DNA from: Polyporus tsugae | Lineage: Eukaryota > Basidiomycota > Agaricomycetes > Polyporales > Polyporaceae | DNA: 64,000 nucleotides | Assembly (NCBI GenBank): GCA_024305745.1 | Contig: JAHRBS010000013.1 | Coordinates: 2,852,001-2,916,000, forward strand | Direction: 5' to 3' | Part shown: one piece after another, positions 24,257 through 37,966 of the stretch | How the letters are laid out: the number at the start of each line of letters is the position of its first letter | Position numbering within the stretch: the stretch's first letter is position 1 | Translations under genes and position numbers: made by a program | The notes under the pieces: generated by a model | Databases searched by the model: none | Told to the model about the DNA's origin: nothing | What the model saw: the letters and a program-made list of their open reading frames with translations, nothing else

Positions 24257-24724
24257 TCATGCGGCGAGACAGACGAACAGCCACGCGATGGCACACAAGA
24301 CACTTGCCAGCTCCCAGAGGCTGTACGAGTCGTACAGCGCCCCGAGAAACGAGCTGCCCGCGTCCCCGAGGCTGCCCAGGGCAGACTCTGGGGACACACG
24401 GGTGGCGGCAGAGGTCGATGGGGCCGAGCGCCGCCGCCCGCATCTGCCTGCCCTCGTCCGCGCGCAGGATAGCGTCAGTTCGAGCATCCCCGGTGCCGCC
24501 GACGAACGTGTCGGACAGATCCCACCGCCGCCGGCGTCGAAGGATCCACGACTGTGTCCCTCCGAAACTTCCAACAGCCATGACAACGACGGATGGGATT
24601 CCTGCGTCATCCCCAGCGATGACGCTGTTGCTGGATTTTGGTCAAAGACCGCAGTGACGTCGTGGAACTCGAGATGCCGGCGGCTCGAGTTTCCGTCTTC
24701 GTCTTCCCAAGCTGCAGCTGGCAT
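24257..24724 (-). CDS. Hypothetical protein with a C-terminal membrane segment
   Basis: From the ATG at 24724 (MPAAAWEDEDGNSSRR) the frame is open for 155 codons to the TGA at 24257. The final stretch SLWELASVLCAIAWLFVCLA is hydrophobic and ends at the C-terminus, as in tail-anchored or GPI-processed proteins; codon use there is clearly gene-like. Between about 24395 and 24540 a second minus frame (RWDLSDTFVGGTGDARTDAI, then LRADEGRQMRAAALGPIDLC) looks equally coding, and no intron joins the two. So the locus may be a frameshifted gene or my frame may be wrong for that part. Possible upstream exons with a hydrophobic N-terminus (SAVFAAFATVALAAS) lie near 25050. Family unknown. Confidence 0.35.
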   Translation of the reverse strand: MPAAAWEDEDGNSSRRHLEFHDVTAVFDQNPATASSLGMTQESHPSLSWLLEVSEGHSRGSFDAGGGGICPTRSSAAPGMLELTLSCARTRAGRCGRRRSAPSTSAATRVSPESALGSLGDAGSSFLGALYDSYSLWELASVLCAIAWLFVCLAA

Positions 24725-25576
24725 GAGACCTTGAGGGATACACGGCGATGGCGAGCGGAACCCACAGGAATGGAGACCCTCTGGTTGGCTCGCACTGGGG
24801 CAATGCAGGTGCCGGACATGGACGGCAGCGCGCGATGCCGCGCTCGTATTGACATAATATCCCGACCTGTGGACCGCGCGAAGGGTGAGGTGAGTTCGCA
24901 TTCATTGCTCGACGCCGAGGAAGACGATCAGGCCGACATACCAGGAACACGGGGGAAGGATTGCTTCGCATGCCCCGGGACCAGGCTGAAGGCTCGAGGC
25001 GCTTGCGGCGAGCGCCACGGTCGCAAAGGCCGCGAAGACGGCGGATGTTCTTGTGGACCTCATCGCATCAAGGGCGGAGGTCATTAACGCAGGTGCAGCT
25101 CCTTGCGTAGAGTATGACGGTGATAATGATGCAGGTAAGTTATGATGGAATGAACGCATCCATCGAGGACTGGAGTTATATCTGAGCCATAGCCACTAAG
25201 CGTGCCAGTGGCGAACCATGACACATTATGGCTGTGGCCACCTTATCCTCTACAATGAAGGTCTGGCCATGCCGGAGCTACTTAGCGGGGGCAAAGGGGA
25301 TCGAGGGCATGTCAGAGAAGCCCGGTATGCACCGGAGTTAGGCGTCTACGCGCGCAAAGGAAAGCGGCATGAGAGTATCAAGTCCTGCACAGGTGACCCA
25401 GCACGAGGTTTCCGCTCAGCGCCGCTGCGTCGGTCCTTCGCACGTCGTCGTGGTGTCCGATAGAGCTCGCCCAATGGTGTTTCGAGGACGACCTGGATAA
25501 TCAAGGAGGTTATCTCATCGAGTACGGTACATGGTGCGTGACAGTCAACGATCCTGGCAAATAGAGATGGAGGACG
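24725..25576. other. Interval, possible upstream exons of the tentative minus-strand gene
   Basis: A minus-strand ATG frame near 25085-24902 encodes a signal-peptide-like start (MRSTRTSAVFAAFATVALAA), but I could not link it in phase to the frame downstream. Otherwise nothing recognised. Confidence 0.35.
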
Positions 25577-26441
25577 TCATACTAAACCTATAACCACACC
25601 CATCATGACAGCAAGTGGCGCAATAGCAATATTTCGACAGCTGAGCGTACCGGAAGACAACACCTTTGTGGAAGCGGTTGAAGCAAAGTTCCCAACACCC
25701 GAGGTCATCGGAGAGGATGGAGATGAGCCGGCTGTTACCAAAGGATCGACCGCAGTCGTGGCACTAGCTATGGCGCTGGGTGCAGCGGACCCGGAAGCCC
25801 AGGCTAAAGATGTCGGGAAAATGGAGGCGGACGCGTTCGGGTTGACAATGGAGAATAAGGGGCTCCAATTGTTGGTGTTTCCGAGCACTACGTTCGGCAT
25901 GTCAACATGTCATCAGTGAACGGCGAGTGGTGCAGGCTGAGGATGATATACCAATGATGAAGTAAACGTTTCCTGAGGGTACTTCAGGGACTACAACGTT
26001 GACCGAACCGCTGACCATTGTGAAGTTGTCCGCGAGTGACTGATCTGCGGCGAAACGTTAGACAGGCTCGCAGGGGCATTGGAAGAGACGCGACATTACA
26101 TGGGAAGATTCTTTGCGAGCCATCCGTTGTGAGGTAACCCAGCAGGATTGTCCCTACCTGGGTCAGAGTGTAGTTAAGCCCTTTCGTGGACCTATATGCG
26201 GCATGATCATTCAACAATTGGGGCGCTCACGAGTTGCAGCATGCTGTCCTACTCACCACTTCACTACCTCTACATCACCGACAGTCCAAACGTCCGCACC
26301 GCCCGGTCGCTCGATTGGAGGAGGAAAGTCCGCGATGAGAACCTTGTTATCCTTCACCTCGTCCCTTGACGGCGACCCGGGGCTTGCTCGTGCAATTAAG
26401 ATCAAGGATAGCAACGACCACAGAGAGAGGAGCCTCGTCAT
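25577..26441 (-). CDS. Ser/Thr-rich GPI-anchored cell-surface protein with Kre9/Knh1-like N-terminal domain
   Basis: Exons 26257-26441, 26100-26191, 25952-26044 and 25577-25887 give 226 residues in unbroken phase. The signal peptide MTRLLSLWSLLSLILIARA is followed by the Kre9/Knh1-like domain: ADFPPPIERPGGADVWTVGD, VEVVKWSTKGLNYTLTQ, GTILLGYL, FTMVSGSVNVVVPEVPSGNV, YFIIVLGNTNNWSPLFSIVN. The rest is Ser/Thr/Ala-rich (ASATTAVDPLVTAGSSPSS) and ends with a GPI-type hydrophobic tail (IAIAPLAVMMGVVIGLV). Members of this family sit on the outer plasma membrane or in the cell wall; a role in beta-1,6-glucan assembly is known only for Kre9/Knh1 themselves. It is divergent from the mannitol-phosphate dehydrogenase gene with 477 bp between start codons. 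Confidence 0.88.
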
Positions 26442-26918
26442 GGTCGACGACGTGGCCTACGAGAGAGGAAAAGCAAACAAGGGCGCGCTTTGGCATGTTG
26501 GTTGCCAGTGGTCGGTACCGTCGGTATTGGCAAATCGTGTCGCTGGCCATGATGAAAGTGCAGCGTCAAGCATAGTAGGCGCTTGACCCGCCCCACTCTT
26601 TCCCGCTACACCTCATGGTGACTGGACTCCGATGGAGGGTGGCGGTGGAGTCCGGACACCAAACCACCATGTCCCAATACATTCCCTCTCACCCGCTCTA
26701 ATGTGATGTCATAGGCGTTGAGCTTGTGGTTGGGATCGAAGCCGGCGATCGGGGGCTGGTGCACATGTATAAATCAAATGTGATACGCACCAGTAGTCCC
26801 TTCCTCCTCACTGTTGGAATACAGAAATCTCCTCCTCATCGGTGAGTTAGCCCCTTATATTGCGCGCAAACCATAGCCCGAGTCCCTGACGCCTGTTGGC
26901 CTTGGGATCGCAGTTCAC
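26442..26918. promoter_or_regulatory. Divergent promoter region between the GPI-protein gene and the mannitol-1-phosphate dehydrogenase gene
   Basis: Only 477 bp separate the two ATGs. A TATAAAT at 26768-26774 lies about 145 bp upstream of the plus-strand ATG at 26919 and sits inside an imperfect dyad (CACAT ... ATGTG, 26763-26783). Whether the sequence serves both genes is inference. Confidence 0.5.
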
Positions 26919-28182
26919 ATGACCATATCTCACCTTAAGGCCATCCACTTCGGGGCTGGAAACATCGGCCGCGGGTTCATTGCACCCCTGCTCGTCGAGT
27001 CCGGTTACCATGTTGTCTTCGCCGACGTCGACAAGGACATTATCCATTTGCTTAACACCCGGGACTCGTATGACGTCCTGGTCCTCGACGAGGACGAGGT
27101 GTGCCACAGCTCCGTCTCCAACGTCTCCGGTCTCGTCTCTACATCCAACGACGTCATCCAGCAGTTTGCGGATCCTGCCGTCGATCTCGTCACCACCGCC
27201 GTCGGCCCAACCATCCTCGAGAGGATCGCTGTGACGATAGCAAAGGGCCTCCAGGCCCGCCGCAAAGCAAACGGGCCGCCCTTGAACATCATCGCTTGCG
27301 AGAGCAAAGGGCCTCCAGGCCCGCCGCAAAGCAAACGGGCCGCCCTTGAACATCATCGCTTGCGAGAACGTTATCAACCAGACCACCCTCCTGCGCGAAC
27401 ACGTCTTCAAGACCCTGTCGGACGAGGACAAGGCTTGGGTCAATGAGACCATCGGCTTTGCCGACTGCTCCGTCGACCGCATCGTCCCCCCGTACGAGTC
27501 CTCCGGACGCGGCAGTCCCCTCGATGTCGGCGTCGAGGGCTTCTACGAGTGGGTCGTGGACGAACGCGCCCTACGCCGCACACCCATTCGACTCAAGGGC
27601 GTGAAGCTCACCAAGGACCTCCAGGCGTACGTCGAGCGGAAGCTCTTCACCCTCAACTGCGGGCACGCCATCATCGCGTACCTGGGCTTCCTCAAGGGCC
27701 ACAACACCATCCACACCGCGGTGCACGACAAGGAGATTTACGACATAGTCCACGCCGCCTTGCGGGACGAGGCGGGCGCCGCCCTGATGCGCAGACACCA
27801 CCAGTTCGACGAGGCGGAGTACGGCCAGTACGTCGACAAGATCATGGAGCGCTTCGCGAACCCGCGTCTCAAGGACGACGTCGTGCGCGTCGGACGCGAG
27901 CCCCTCAGGAAGCTTTCGAAGGGGGACCGGCTCCTGGGCCCGACCAGCATGGCGCTCGAGTTCGGGCTTCCGACCGACAACCTGTCGATGGGCATCGCCG
28001 CAGCGTTCTTGTACGACGTCCCCGAGGACAAGCAGAGCGTGGAGCTGCAGAACCGTGTCAAGCGCGACGGCATCTCGAAGGTGGTCGCTGACGTCACCGG
28101 GTTCGAGGAGGGTGGCAAGGAGCATCGAAAGATCACACACGCCTACCAGCAGTTTCGCTTCAAGTACACGCTGCCGAATTGA
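26919..28182 (+). CDS. mpdA: Mannitol-1-phosphate 5-dehydrogenase, frame broken by a tandem duplication
   Basis: NAD-dependent interconversion of fructose 6-phosphate and mannitol 1-phosphate in fungal mannitol metabolism, cytosolic. The 5' part (26919 onward) has the Rossmann motif HFGAGNIGRGFIAPLLVESG; the 3' part (to the TGA at 28180-28182) has the family's catalytic stretch ERKLFTLNCGHAIIAYLG (Lys, Asn, His) and DRIVPPYE. Between them an exact 64-bp tandem repeat (27239-27367) shifts the frame by +1 and, read directly, stops at 27444-27446 after 175 codons. With one copy the two halves fit as a single-exon protein of about 399 residues, close to the family's usual length of about 390. So the locus is either a recent pseudogene or null allele, an assembly error, or is rescued by splicing. 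Everything outside the repeat is intact, which argues for a very recent event or an artefact. Confidence 0.88.
27239..27367 (+). repeat. 64-bp perfect tandem duplication inside the mannitol-1-phosphate dehydrogenase gene
   Basis: Bases 27239-27303 are identical to 27303-27367 (period 64, 65 matching positions). The unit begins AGCAAAGGGCCTCCAGGCCC and ends CATCATCGCTTGCGAG. No mismatch exists between copies. 64 is not a multiple of three, hence the frameshift. Confidence 0.97.
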
Positions 28183-30370
28183 TTTGGGGACGGACTTGGA
28201 AGGGCAGATGGACTCTCGAGCTTGAGCTCCACGAGATTGGAGACCTTACGTGGCTTTAAACGCCTTCATCTACTGTATCCTACGTTCATATTGCCGGAGC
28301 TATAATCGTCCAGTATCGTAGTGTGTACATGCATACATAGACATATACATAACTAATGCCCTTGTTGTCGACGTGCTTGCGGATGAAGCTGATCCAACGA
28401 TATGGCTCTTGAACCGTCCACTGAAGTCCGGTGCGTACACCAGCCTCAGTGTCACAGCGATGGATTCGATTCCTTTGCACCTTGTAGATCTCACCGCTGC
28501 CGAAGTCTTGATTCTCTTTTCTGTCAGTACCATCAGACGTCCGTTGTGTCCCTGGGATATACCTCCTTTGCTTGCACGGCTGAGTCGTTACGCAGTATTT
28601 GGCCCAACGTTCGAGGCGCGACATCCGAGGAGACCGTGACAAACGAACGAACTGCAGACAATGTGTTAGTCACCCCAATCTTTCAAGCACCCCCTACAAC
28701 GCCGCGCGTCCTCGGACGCACCCTCGACATTTCAAATAATCGACATACTCAGTTTCCACCAATCTCCTCGGTTCCGGAATACCTCCCGAATCCCGACGAT
28801 CCACAAAGCCATCTTGAAAGCCAGCATGCCGACTGTTGCTATCTATGTTTGCATTGCGTTTTTGAGCACAGTCCCGTCGACGTTCCTTCTAGTACTTCAG
28901 CCCCACGACTAAGCCTCCCCCCCTCCCCCCCGAAAGTGGTCGGCTTATATCTACCGTGCAGGGACAGGGCGAAGGTGAGCCTGCAATGCGACAAGCAAAG
29001 CAGGCGCCCGATGGACCGACCAGTCCTGCGGGAGTCAGAACCTCTTCTCAAATCGCTTTCATCCGCCTTCCCCGAGTGAGAGGACTCGCGTTAACTTGAT
29101 GCGAGACTGTCATCCCTCAGGCGACGACCCAGCTGCCCTCCTGAAGGTAGCATGTACCTGTTGTTCGTGCAGGTGACGTCGTTGGTTGTCGGCCCGGGGC
29201 CTCTTCGCATACGAATGCCTGACCTCGAGCAACTTGTAACGTGGTGCGCATGGTGGACAACCATTTGATCGAGGGTCTTCCTTGCGTTACTCGAGCCCGC
29301 TAAACCTGAACGAGACCTACGAAGACGATGCAGTCGGCCAAGATTGAAGTACTGTACTCTCCACCTTCTCTACGTCCGACATTTAATGTTGAAGGGACGA
29401 TAGACGTAGCGGATTGACTCTCTGAGCTGTTCCCATATTCTTTGGACTATCTTTCCATCCCTTGGGTTGTCGTGTGACTTGCGAGTACGGAGGTCGGCAC
29501 CGCACCCTTGGCACGTTCTAATCATGTAACATCATGCACCGCAGAAATATCATATTGGAGGCGAGCACCTGAAGCACTCCAGCTACAACGCTATCGAACA
29601 CTTGGTTTTGAATTACTACGTCGGTGCCCTCGGGCGTACTTGACAGAGTTGGTTTCATTGCTGTTGCTGAAGAAGCCAACCTTTTCGGTCGTTGCAACTA
29701 CATATACTGAAAGAGAATAAGTCCAAATTGTTGAGGACCGACATGAGAGAACGAACCTTATAGCCTACGAGGCCGAAAGCACCCCTTTTTATACCAGCAG
29801 ACATGGGGTCTTGCGCAACCACGCGGAGCACGAGGTGGAGAAAATATGACATTCGGAAGTCCTCAGAACTCACCGGCGTAGGGCAGGCAGACAGAACCGT
29901 AATCGGTGCAGCCTGAGCCTGCCTCCGTACACGGAGTGTTCATCAGATCCAGTCACGACAATGGAGTTGTCCATCGAGAAGAAGTTAGTGCTAGTTGTTC
30001 AGCCTACATGGAAATATGAGCGTGAACGGAAAACGCTCGGCGAGAGTGATAGTAGATTCACCTACTATCCCCCGAACCGACAACAAAGGGGTAGCTGTAA
30101 TCTCGAATGGGCCAAGTATTCAGTATGGGGAGGGGGAGCTCCATGAGGACGCCTTTATATTAAACCAAGAATGGGCCAGACAGGAGCACGTCTCGGTCGC
30201 GCGAGCATTGGCGATGATGGTGGTCGAGAGCATGGAGTCACGGCTGGGCGGGCAGTGGGCACGCAGCGTGACTTGAGGCAGCCACGCGCCCAGACGCCCA
30301 ACCGGTGCTCTTGACCATTTACCACATTGTCTCTCGCCCCTCCTCCCTTTTCTGACCGTTAACGACCCCG
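28183..30370. other. 2.2 kb interval, no recognised gene
   Basis: 3' flank of the mannitol-phosphate dehydrogenase and 5' flank of cullin 1. A plus frame of 225 codons (28402-29079) is Ser/Pro/Cys-rich with no domain. A C-run lies at about 28918-28931. A short hairpin (8-bp arms, 30048-30055 and 30062-30069) lies about 300 bp before the cullin ATG. Nothing nameable. Confidence 0.4.
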
Positions 30371-33416
<3,046 letters not shown>

Positions 33417-35159
33417 TCGCCTGTCGTCGTCTTCTCCCCCATCCCGTCGTTGTTCAAGTTCAAGTTTTTCCTTCACGTCCACAACCCGTACGCTGCCTTC
33501 CACCCACCGCCCGCCGTTTCCTTCATGTCAATGCTCTATGTCGTGTTAGAAGTGTCTTGTAGCATAGTATCATACCGACGATCTGAATGTCCACATTATG
33601 TCCGCGTACTACAAGCAGCTTCGTCTCTTCTGATTGTGGCGTGCAGTGGGGTTGGTTCTATCGCAACGAGCGCTGATCCAACGTTCGGTGAAGCTCAAGG
33701 TTGTGAATGAGCTCAGGATAAACGCGTTCTAAGATATAGCTGCCTGTGAAGGACAGAGCATGCAAGGCCCGAGGCAAGGGGTTGCTGCACGCAATTGCTG
33801 GGTTAGCTGTTTCATGTTTCAGCTCGTTGCTATAAATATTTTCATCCAGCTCGGCCATTTAACAGCTTGCAAAATACCTGAGAAACGGGATGCAACGACG
33901 CACTGTTCTTACAGGTTGCCTAAACGACCGGACTACTAAAGTGACGCGCCTTTGAACGCCGTCGATAGCTAGCCACGAGGCGCTCACGCTCAGCATCACT
34001 CGTCTTCCACCGTCACCGGGCTCCCCACGTTGGGCCCACAACCCTCCGCAAGCAACCCTCCGATGGCCAAGTCTGCTAGTGGATGCTTGAGCCTAATATG
34101 ACTTCTCTGTGCTCTATGTGATTCCTTTCCGTGGAGACTTCCGCTCTGCGCCATTATGCCCCCTAGCAACCGCCACCGCCCCCTTGAACACGACTCCAGC
34201 GAAGATGCCAGTTATCACGATCATTCTTGGAGGAGCGCTCGTTCTCATGGGTTTACGTGGTGAATCTTCTGACCGGAGCTTGGATTCCTACGCTGACTAC
34301 ACCGTCAATTTTCTAACTGACTGCGAACCTGAGCATGCGCGGCGATATCTACAGCAGGGACTGTTTTTCGGTACGTTTAATGTTGGCCAGCAACCCCAAT
34401 TTTTGAGTTCTATCACTGACTTTACGTGCACATATGCTCAACAGGTATGCCGGGATCCTTTTGACCCATGCCATGGACAACCTCGATTCTTTGATAAGCT
34501 GTCCTGAAACTTGACCGAGAACTGCGGTCTGCATGCCATCGTGAATTTTTACAATTGTCTCCGCTGAGCCTGAGAGAAGATCTCCTATCCAACAAGTCGC
34601 ATTCGGCCTCCAAGCTATATGAGTCTCCATACACCAAGACAATATCAAGTGTGTCGTCCGGTTACGAGTAAAGACTAACTGAAGTACTCGGGCATGAATG
34701 GATTACCGTTATTCCCAGCTTTCCCGGAATGGAGGATGTGAATTCCCGGTGCTCGAGGCAACTCGTCGACCCACGCCCCAATCGCAAGCGAATCTGCAGC
34801 AACACCGATCACCCACACCTCATGAAGGGTGTCCTCCCAGGACTCGGTTCGGCGATTGTCTCTTCGAGCGAGCGGGCGGCATGCATCGGGGCCCTGGGAC
34901 GTCCGAGGTCCTCCCCTGCAGTCGTCGTGTGCCCTTTCGGCAGAAGCGTGTGCATAGCGTTAGTTCCATGGCGTTAGTTCCAGGCTGCTCTTCGCAAGAA
35001 CAAATCTTCGAAGCAAAGCTTCAAGTGGCGCGCACGCCCAGGGCCGGCCGCATTTATACCACCCCGAGGGTGCATGGACGCGCAGTGGCCACCCTCCGCC
35101 CTCTCCCCACCCAGTCGCTGTCGTCCTCCCAGAGCGCTCCTAAACGTACAGGAAAGAGG
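33417..35159. other. Interval between cullin 1 and the DUF6534-type gene
   Basis: No recognised gene. A short plus-strand ATG frame at 34205 (MPVITIILGGALVLMGLRGE) has a hydrophobic start and could end after an intron near 34370-34446, giving about 60 residues, but no family is evident. TTTATAC at 35053-35059, about 100 bp before the next ATG, may be its TATA element. Confidence 0.4.
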
Positions 35160-37503
35160 ATGGCGTTCATTGACAGCACGTTTGGCGCGGCGTTGGTCGG
35201 TCTCATCGTCAGTGCTTGGTGAGCACCTTTCTTGGCTCTCCTCGAACTGTCCACTTATTGGAGCTGCTTAGCTTGTTCGGTATCACATTGTCGCAGACGT
35301 GCGTTGGGCATACGACAGGTGTGTCCGAGTGACTGATGTTTGCACGAGCAGTTTCAGCTATTTCAGGTGTGTTGCATGGTATGAATCTTGGCGTCCGTGG
35401 CACTCACACTGTCGTAGGAATTATCCCAACGACAAGTTTTATATCAAGTCGCTCGTGAGTCTTACCTTGAAAATGTCTCTGCTCTTGGGTTGGGGTTGAT
35501 GATCGTGGTAACGCGCAGGTTATCATCCTAACGTGCGTCATCTATTGCCCTTGACGGTATACAACGAAACGCTGAACCGTCTCCAGAGTGCTGGATACTC
35601 TGCATCTCGTCCTATGCACAGTCACAATTTATTGGTGCGAGTCTCTGTTGAACAGTTCGACGGGTCAGTTTACGGATGAATGAAAGGTACTTGGTCACGA
35701 ACTTTGGCAACAACGACAATCTGGACCGGACGACATGGTGAGCGTCACCGGCTCATCCGCATGTGAACGGACTGACGATCCGTTACCCAGGAGCATGGCG
35801 GTGAGTCTTCCGTGAAACGCTTCGATCTCCGATGTCCTTACCGGGCGAGCGCCGCAGCTTCAAACGGACTGCAACGTAAGTCAAATTCAAGGTTCCTCCT
35901 CCCGCGGAGCCAGCTGACCTGTTCCCTTGATACCTACAGGGCCTCATCGGTATCATCGTAGAAGTGTACGTCAGAGCGTCTTTTGACGTCTTCGTCTCTT
36001 TGCTTATTTCCCTGCGCAGTTTCTTCGCACGTCGCGTGTGGATGAGTGGGTATCCTCCTGGTTACCTCCAATCTTCGATTCTCATAGTGCGCTTCGCAGT
36101 GAGCAAGAACTGGATCGCGACCGGTATCATCGTGAGTACAGAAGGTTTTCTACTGCCTTGCAACTCGTGACCTCTCTCCTTCAGGTTGTCTTGGCGTGCC
36201 TTCATTTCGGTTAGTCGCGCGACGAGGAGGCCACCCACCGCAGATCCCGCCTACTGAATGACCCTTTCGCGTTTCGCAGGGCTCGGTGTCGGTGAGAACC
36301 TAAGCTGCGCGTACTTTATCTCGGTGTCATGTGCTCACTTTTAAGCGGAAATTACCAGTCTTCACTGCAGAGTCGTGAGTGGTCGCCGTCAGCCGCGCCG
36401 AGTCCTGCCAATTAACCGCGTGTTAGCTTCATCCTCGGTCGGTTCTCGAAGTTCGGCAACTTAACCGTGAGTTCTCGAGCATTCTCGCAGCGACCTCCGG
36501 AATTCACGATCCGTGTGCAGTGGGTAACATGCCTCGGTCTGGGCTCCGCCGCTGTGGCCGATGTCTTGATCGCCGCCTCCATGTGCTACTATCTGTACAA
36601 GAAGCGAACTGGGCTGAGGAGGTCCGCCCGTTTTTTTTGCTTCCGAGACATGCACGATTCTGACAAATGTAATAGGACCGACTCCGTTGTGACGATACTG
36701 ATGGTGTATAGCGTCAACAGCGGGCTTGTTACGGGGTAAGGGTGGCGATACATGTCGAGGGATCATCCGTCGTTGAATTCTTTGCTAGTATCACTGGAAC
36801 AATCTGTGTTGTTACCGTAAGTGATACTTCGTACGGGTGTTTCGTGACTAAGTAAGAGCGACGTGCAGTTCGCCGCAATGCCCACCAACTTCATTTGGTT
36901 GAGCTTCTTCTGGATTATGGGCAAATGTGGGTACCATTATCGTAAATTTACTGGCAGCCTGTTTACAGAACAGTTGTGCAGGCTACGTCAACTCTTTCCT
37001 TGCGTTGTGAGTTTTCATCCTCTCATCCTCTCAGTGCTTGTGTATAACCGACTCCGCTTATTTAGGCTGAACAGCCGGGAAATGCTCCGGGAGAAAGTAG
37101 CGAAAGGTGCATGGCATCTTAGCAACATTGCCAATCCCCATTCAATACATCCGTCGTCCTCGACTTCTGAGCTCACCCCCAAGATACCACGCAAGGTACT
37201 TCGTCCTAGAGAAATTCTAGCTCGCCACTTGCTGAATTTCTCACGTACAGTCCTTCCGTCCCGACGGCGGAATAACGGTGTCTGTTGAGACCATCACCGA
37301 ATATGGTCCACGATACCCTCACAGGGTAAGTTATAAAAATCCCTCTATGCGTCTATTCTTCCATACAGTCGATAATTGACGGTCATGTACGGGGTTTCAA
37401 CGACAAGCAGGAGCATATGGACGCCATTAGAGAGGACGAAATCAAGCAACTTACCATCAAAGATGACGCAGCGTACAATTCGTTGGCTGTTGCGACTGTA
37501 TGA
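35160..37503 (+). CDS. DUF6534-type seven-helix integral membrane protein in about 24 exons
   Basis: Basidiomycete-expanded membrane family of unknown function. Joined exons read DSTFGAALVGLIVSA, LFGITLSQTFSYFRNYPNDK, VLDTLHLVLCTVTIYWYLVT, GLIGIIVEVFFARRVWM, SKNWIATGIIVVLACLHFGL, GVVFTAESFILGRF, VTCLGLGSAAVADVLIAASM, CYYLYKKRTGLR, TDSVVTILMVYSVNSGLVTG, FIWLSFFWIMGKCYVNSFLA and LLNSREMLREK. These give seven hydrophobic segments plus the TDS(V/M)(V/I) and YVNSFLA(L)LN signatures, in the family order. The cytosolic tail runs to the TGA at 37501-37503 (DDAAYNSLAVATV). About 23 introns of roughly 45-80 nt interrupt it, with exons as short as 10, 12, 14, 15 and 16 nt; phases agree at all those I checked. 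The start ATG at 35160 opens the first helix directly. Not a GPCR by any motif I can see. Confidence 0.85.
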
Positions 37504-37966
37504 AACTGCTACGCTTGTCGTGGGGGACAATTCTTTGTTATCGTTGAAGGGGCTTCCGAGGGGGCCGCTTTTTCTCATGTTTATAGTCCTGGAACTGGCA
37601 CCGAGCTGAACGGACTTTTGAGAAGCTCACTGAATAGCATTTAAATATATTGTCGTACCTTGCTTCTATGATGTACATATCTAACGTGTCATGTAGAATA
37701 CCCCCGTCGAAACCTGTCACTGTGGTTAGGACTCCCGTATTTCCTTTCTGATCGAGTCTGTGGCCAGAAAGGCGCTGTCCAGTGCGCCAAGCGGCGGGAA
37801 TTTCCGACTTGGGAATGAGCGCCAGACCGGCGCTAGCTCTGTGAGAACCCGAACGTCCACCATGACCATGCGTCTTGTCCTCTCGTCATCCTCATCTCCC
37901 ACCTCTGCCCTCGCTAGTATCATGCACAAGAAGCCCTTCTCATAGCCATCGTCAACATACAGCACA
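37504..37966. other. Short intergenic interval
   Basis: 3' end of the DUF6534-type gene and promoter of RTT109. AT-richer around 37630-37660; no gene seen. Confidence 0.5.
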
